Assembly: GCA_003024985.2 (NCBI GenBank)
Contig: PXIH01S0017757.1
Strand: one strand, 5' to 3'
From: Euperipatoides rowelli
Taxonomy: Eukaryota; Onychophora; Udeonychophora; Euonychophora; Peripatopsidae
DNA: 11,922 nucleotides
Below, piece by piece: positions 8,205 to 11,922 of the stretch (its first letter is position 1; every line of letters begins with the position of its first letter). The notes under the pieces were generated by a model. It was not told the origin of the DNA. It was given only the letters and a program-made list of their open reading frames with translations, and did not search any database. The translations under genes and the position numbers were made by a program.

Positions 8205-8802
8205 ATGACCAGCCCGGCAAAGCCTTACCCCTATTGGTATTTGACACATGGCTAGCATATTATGATGAATTTTAACCTTTTATTTTCTTTCTCATAAGTG
8301 ATAGGGAAATTTTTCTCCTGACCTTTAATCAGCTTCTACAGTATATTATATATAATATTGCTTCTATTCATAGTGCCCTTTATGCAAAGCATTGAAACCT
8401 TGACAATGAAAAAATAAATTGAAGTCTGATGAACAAAATGAAATTTTCTGCACATATTTATCGATTGAGTCGACACAAAGAAGCTCTTACTTTTGCACAC
8501 TTTTCATTTGTTCAAAGAACAAATATTTTTTTAAGACCCAGGAAATTTGATTTTGACTTTTCTCTTTTTTTATAAAATATGCATATATGCTAGAAATACT
8601 GTATGATAAGAAAAAAAATGCTTGATCGACTGTCTAATTCAAGCACTTTATATCATGTATAGTAAATTTATAAAAAAGCTTAATAAATCCTGATATTTTT
8701 ATTTTATTATAATTTAAAACTATAATTATTGATACATTTCTTTTCTAATATAGAATTTTCACATTTATGTTTCTCAAAAAAAAAAAAAACTTTTTATTGT
8801 AG

Positions 8803-9064
8803 CAAATTAAAGCAATCGCCGATACAGGTTGTACTGTAGTTGTTTCTGGTGGGAAATTTGGAGAGATGGCATTACATTTTCTCAACAAATATAAAATAAT
8901 GGCTGTACGTCTAAATTCTAAATTTGATTTACGAAGGCTTTGTAAGACTGTTAGAGCCACAGCACTACCTCGTTTAATCCCACCATCTCCTAGCGAATCA
9001 GGCTACTGTTCCCATATTTATGTAGATGAAGTTGGAGATACATCTGTTATTGTCTTTAAACAAG
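8803..9064 (+). CDS. CCT8: CCT8 exon, residues ~279-365 (apical domain and return to intermediate domain)
   Basis: The largest exon here: 87 codons plus the first base of a split codon (phase 1 exit). Blocks seen in order are Lys-Ala-Ile-Ala-Asp-Thr-Gly (apical helix), Val-Val-Val-Ser-Gly-Gly-Lys, Met-Ala-Leu-His, Asn-Lys-Tyr-x-Ile-Met, Val-Arg-Leu-Asn-Ser-Lys-x-Asp-Leu-Arg-Arg-Leu-Cys-Lys-Thr-Val, Ala-Thr-Ala-Leu-Pro-Arg-Leu, Glu-Val-Gly-Asp-Thr and Val-Phe-Lys-Gln. Alignment to human CCT8 is gap-free. The acceptor is TTATTGTAG|CAA; the donor is CAAG|GTAAGC, strong. Reading through the donor stays open to a TAA at about 9220, so intron retention would give a truncated protein. One oddity: the conserved Gly between Thr-Val and Ala-Thr is Arg (AGA, 8953-8955). 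ATP-binding motifs belong to the equatorial domain, outside this window. Confidence 0.97.
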
Positions 9065-9233
9065 GTAAGCTGGGTAAAATAAATAATACTGTAACTGAAC
9101 ATTTATTTATGGATAATTCTTTTGTCATCACATTACTTGAACTTTACAGTTGTTGTTTTTTATGTTCCTTGCATTTAAAATTCACTCCAGTTATCAGACT
9201 TTATTATGTAACAGCATTTTAATTTAGCACTAA

Positions 9234-9247
9234 GTGGCTTCAGTCTT
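9234..9247 (+). promoter_or_regulatory. Candidate editing-complementary segment in the intron
   Basis: GTGGCT (9234-9239) is complementary to exon AGCCAC (8955-8960), and CAGTCTT (9241-9247) to exon AAGACTG (8944-8950). Together they would enclose the exon bases TTAG (8951-8954), opposed only by T9240. This resembles the exon-intron duplexes used by ADAR. It was found by eye after noticing the Gly-to-Arg change, so it is a hypothesis. Confidence 0.3.
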
Positions 9248-10371
9248 TCTTTTCCCACAGTCTAACTTTTTAAGATATCCAAGATAGTTAAATTTACAAG
9301 TCATCTTAATCATATGATAATTTAACTTTTTTAAGATTTTAGAAAATATCCTGAAAATAAATAAGAATATTATAAAATGTACTCCACTTATCTCATCATT
9401 GACAAATGAAAAATTGACAAGTAAATAAAATAAAATTGAATAAAATTAAAATATCCATTTAGATCTTTCCCAATAGCCTGTTTAATTTCTTTTCTTCTCA
9501 AATGTGGCCCCCTTAAAACTTTAATTGACTAGCATTGACTTAAAAGTAGTATAAATTAATTTATTCTTTCTTTGTGTACTATAAGAAGCAAATTAATTTA
9601 GTCCCATTTTTTTAAGACCTGATTATTTTAATAATTTTCTTTACTATTATGAAAATATTAAATACTTTGTGGCATTTGACAAATCTTTTAATAATTTTAA
9701 ACTTTTTTTTTTCAAGACTATTCAAAATCAGTTCAGAATTATGAGAGTAAAGGGTGTTTTGAANTGTTAATTGGCTGCCATATTGATGCGATAGATTTGT
9801 TCAGCAGTCATACAGTAGATTAATTTTTAATTTGTTTTCTGTCCATTAGTGAAAATAGTGTTGCATTCTAATCAATTGTTGATTATTTATTTATTTTTTT
9901 AATTTCTAATTGGCCACCCTATTAATTGAAAATGGTGGATTTAGCTGTCTAACAATAAAGCTTATAATATTTTTTTTGTTAAAATTCGTCGAAAACATGA
10001 AATTTCGACCCAAAAATTGATTTTCCAATTTGTGAATTTTCAAAATCTTCATTATACTGTATTATGAAAAAATTTAGCTATAAAAGTCATCAATATCTTA
10101 ATGATAAGTACTTTAAAATTTATTTTTAATATACCCTTTTTTGAACTGTGACTAAAAAAATATTTTCCAAATGGCAATTTACATGTTAAATAATAAATTT
10201 TCAACCCAAAGTTTGGACTCGTAAAAATTAACATATCGCCATTATACATATCAAATTTTTCAGAATGAAGCCCACTAACGGATTCTAGCAAAATTAGAGT
10301 GATGACATCTTTTATAATCTTAGTTTTCCTAAATATATTTATTTCATTTTCTATTTGCTGGGATTTAAATC

Positions 10372-10453
10372 GTGACGTCATTTTTGAATAATGAGCTAAT
10401 AGAAAATTTCTGATTGGCTGTCCTTGATCACCTGATTTAAAATTATGACGTCA
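10372..10453. mobile_element. 82-bp inverted-repeat unit with two CRE palindromes and a CCAAT box
   Basis: TGACGTCA occurs at 10373-10380 and 10446-10453. Read inward, the arms are GTGACGTCATTTTTGAAT and, on the reverse strand, GTGACGTCATAATTTTAAAT, so they are roughly inverted. Between them is TGATTGGCTG (10411-10420), the reverse of a CCAAT box. TGACGTCA is the full CRE bound by CREB/ATF proteins and CCAAT is bound by NF-Y. It is either a small MITE that carries promoter-type sites or an intronic regulatory element. Confidence 0.45.
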
Positions 10454-10885
10454 CTGGCGTCTGTTTTGCTTCCTCACGTTGTTGAACACGTATTTCCACA
10501 CTCAGCATTTCAAAGTTGTCAGTAATTTTTTTTATTTATTTAGTTAAAATTAAATATTTTCTTATAAATAATTAGCCGAACATTTTAATTTCTAATAATC
10601 TAAAATAGAATATTTGATCTGAGTGAATTTAGTGTAAAACTCGTAACTAATAATGTAAAAATGTGCACGTCCTTTCTGGGCAAGAACTTTTGCACTTTAT
10701 TTATTTTTTTGTATATATTTTTTTCTTCTATAAACTATAGGCTAATAGTAATAAATAATAATAATAATTGATTTGTACCCTCAACTCCGATTTTTTAATT
10801 TTTATTTAATATCATATATTCAAATATCTGCTATGCCTCCATACAAATTAGTAAGAAAATTAATTAATTTCCTTTGCCTGAAATA

Positions 10886-10908
10886 AGGGGTGGGGAGGAG
10901 GACTATGT
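10886..10908. repeat. G-rich dispersed repeat, copy 3
   Basis: GGGGTGGGGAGGAGGACTATGT shares 14 exact bases (10895-10908) with 8191-8204, and its reverse strand resembles the C-rich copy at 6334. A long G run at about 10987-11004 follows nearby. Confidence 0.5.
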
Positions 10909-11358
10909 TAGCATAATTGTAATAGAAGTTGCTGCTATAAAACAGATTATATGCTTAGTGCTTTAGCTTGTCCAAATTGCATGTATCGGGGTGGGGGGGG
11001 GGGGAATAAGGTAGGAAAGGTTTAGCTACAGTTTTAAACAATTGTGGCAATCAAGTTTGTTAAAATATGACAATCCTATTATAAGTGTGTACACATCATC
11101 CAAAAATAGTTTTAATGATTCTGGCCCCAGAGAAAATTATACTTGAAAACCTATAAAAAATGTAGGAGGGGATCTAGAATTTCTGTAAAATTGTAATATG
11201 TATGGTCTGTAGTTCTCAAATGATATAGGCTAGTTTGAAATTTTCCCAATATAGTCCCTTTACGTGAAATTTCACAATTTTTTTTTTTTAATATTAAAAT
11301 TACATAGTCTATTCTGGAAAGTGGTTAAATGAGAACATTTTTTTAAAAAAAAATTAAT

Positions 11359-11614
11359 ATTTAGGGGGTGTAATTTAATTTTCAGCAAGGAAAAAAAATG
11401 AAAATCCAAGATGGCGGCCCAACTTGCATTCTGGGACTTTTTTTTTTAGTATCTCATAGTGTCATGTCATATCCCACAAAAGATCTTTCCTGGATACCTT
11501 TTAATAAAAAGAATAAGTCTACAATAATTGTCTTGATAAAATTCAACTTCAATCATCTCAGATTGGTATTTTTATCTGTATCTCTAATCCTTACCGAAAA
11601 TTACACCCCTAAAT
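11359..11614. mobile_element. MITE (256 bp) with ~26-bp terminal inverted repeats
   Basis: The left end ATTTAGGGGGTGTAA... (11359-11390) and the right end (11589-11614, reverse strand ATTTAGGGGTGTAATTTTC) match nearly base for base. Differences are one extra G, a five-base insertion on the left and a couple of substitutions before a shared AAGG. The right repeat stops exactly where the next element starts at 11615. No transposase is present. The interior holds AAGATGGCGGC (11408-11418) and GCATTCTGGGA (11426-11436). The 86-codon open frame across it is not a gene. Confidence 0.75.
11408..11436. promoter_or_regulatory. YY1-like and ZNF143-like sites inside the MITE
   Basis: AAGATGGCGGC matches the known YY1 consensus. 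GCATTCTGGGA is the reverse of the TCCCAGAATGC core of the ZNF143/STAF site. They lie 7 bases apart. Whether either is bound is unknown. Confidence 0.4.
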
Positions 11615-11922
11615 CGGTGTTGGGCAGTAACATGACAAAAATAACGCGTTACTGGTAACTAGTTACTTTTCTCAGTAATGAGTGAAGTAACTAGTTACAA
11701 TCAAAAGAAAAGAAACGAGTAATTGTAACTAGATACTTAAAATCGATTAAAGTAACGTATTTTTATTACGTTAATTATATTTTATTGATACGAATTATAT
11801 TGTCATTAAATGTACAGTATGTAACATTTTGTAATTACAAATTGCTAGCGCAACTCTACGAAACTACGGTAGAACATTCTGAAACTACAATTTTTTTTTA
11901 ATTCCTACATTAGATTTAGAGT
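11615..11922. mobile_element. Terminal part of a hAT-type element, running off the window
   Basis: Begins CGGTGTTGGGCAGTAAC, close to the CAGTGTTGGG ends of a common hAT class whose subterminal region is full of GTAAC/GTTAC words. Here GTAACTAGTTAC occurs at 11655-11666 and 11687-11698, with a one-mismatch copy at 11725-11736, plus AACGCGTTAC at about 11643. Such subterminal palindromes are typical transposase-binding repeats. No transposase frame is seen in the 308 bases available. The other end and the second target duplication are beyond the window. The flanking CCCTAAAT (11607-11614) would be its 8-bp target. Confidence 0.7.

Larger units (their letters stand above)
6575..8260. other. CpG-rich, less AT-rich island of unknown origin
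   Basis: This stretch differs sharply from the surrounding intron. By eye it has about 14 CpG in 6640-7330 and about 26 in 7330-8260, while 9065-9760 has almost none. An open frame of 79 codons (6644-6883, + strand, charged, ending in Ser-His-Glu) is not recognised. LTR-like marks are a TATATAAG box (7586-7593) inside the palindrome GCTTATATAAGC and TTATTAAAGAATGAACATTATTACA-like sequence at 7938-7962. No paired long repeat, primer site or polyprotein could be shown. It may be a recent insertion such as a retroelement relic, or an unmethylated regulatory region. Confidence 0.45.
4831..8802 (+). other. CCT8: CCT8 intron (3,972 bp)
   Basis: Phase-0 GT-AG intron, the longest complete one here. 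It holds the small MITE-like element (4881-4958), opposed T and A runs (5384-5477), the palindrome (6085-6141), a C/G-rich repeat (about 6334-6373) and the CpG-rich island (about 6575-8260). 4960-5380, 5480-6060, 6142-6330 and 8261-8800 are ordinary AT-rich sequence without a recognisable gene. A long A run sits at about 8776-8789, so the polypyrimidine tract of the acceptor is reduced to CTTTTTATTGTAG. Confidence 0.9.
9065..11922 (+). other. CCT8: CCT8 intron, at least 2,858 bp, running off the window
   Basis: Begins GTAAGC. No match to the next expected theta block (the Thr-Ile-Val-Leu-Arg-Gly-Ser region) is seen, so the next exon lies beyond the window. 9248-9700 and 10460-10880 are plain AT-rich sequence. 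An undetermined base lies at 9764. A short inverted repeat GTCGAAA / TTTCGAC occurs at 9988-10009. Contents listed separately are the 9234-9247 segment, the paired CRE element, the G-rich repeat copy and two transposable elements at the right end. Confidence 0.8.

Noticed and set aside
9764-9764. Single undetermined base N
   Set aside because: An assembly or base-calling ambiguity in the intron, not a biological feature.
10052-10381. Minus-strand 109-codon frame, one of the longest in the window
   Set aside because: Lys/Ile/Phe-rich composition expected of AT-rich intron read by chance; no motif seen.

Overview
The window is AT-rich (roughly 70% by eye) eukaryotic DNA, almost entirely intron. 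It holds the middle of one split protein-coding gene on the + strand: CCT8, the theta subunit of the cytosolic chaperonin TRiC/CCT. Four exons (2512-2573, 2669-2806, 4759-4830, 8803-9064) encode 177 whole codons plus split codons at both ends. They align without gaps to about residues 188-365 of human CCT8, which is mainly the substrate-binding apical domain. All the splice sites are GT-AG and the phases join without a break. The first and last exons of the gene lie outside the window. Introns of 0.1 to 4 kb, dense transposon relics, CpG-poor introns and animal-like protein sequence point to an invertebrate metazoan. The phylum cannot be fixed from this sequence.

Layout: 1-759 is a tandem array of a unit of about 152 bp. 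760-2511 is intron holding a decayed LINE reverse-transcriptase tail (1379-1747). 2512-2806 has two CCT8 exons split by a 95-bp intron. 2807-4758 is an intron with a 402-bp hAT-type MITE (3730-4131) that still has 8-bp target duplications, plus a perfect 13-bp hairpin. 4759-4830 is a small exon. 4831-8802 is a 4-kb intron with a 78-bp MITE-like element (4881-4958), a palindrome (6085-6141) and a CpG-rich island of unknown origin (about 6575-8260). 8803-9064 is the largest exon. 9065-11922 is intron with a paired CRE element (10372-10453), a 256-bp MITE (11359-11614) and, directly against it, the end of a hAT-type element (11615 onward).

No bacterial-type operon, CRISPR array, tRNA or rRNA was seen. 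The most notable biological signal is in exon 8803-9064. A glycine that is strongly conserved in CCT8 is genomically encoded as arginine (AGA, 8953-8955). The critical A has the sequence context favoured by ADAR (5' T, 3' G). A segment of the downstream intron (9234-9247) can pair with both sides of it. This is a testable case of possible A-to-I editing that would restore the ancestral residue. The rest of the interest lies in short non-autonomous elements and sequence-word biases.
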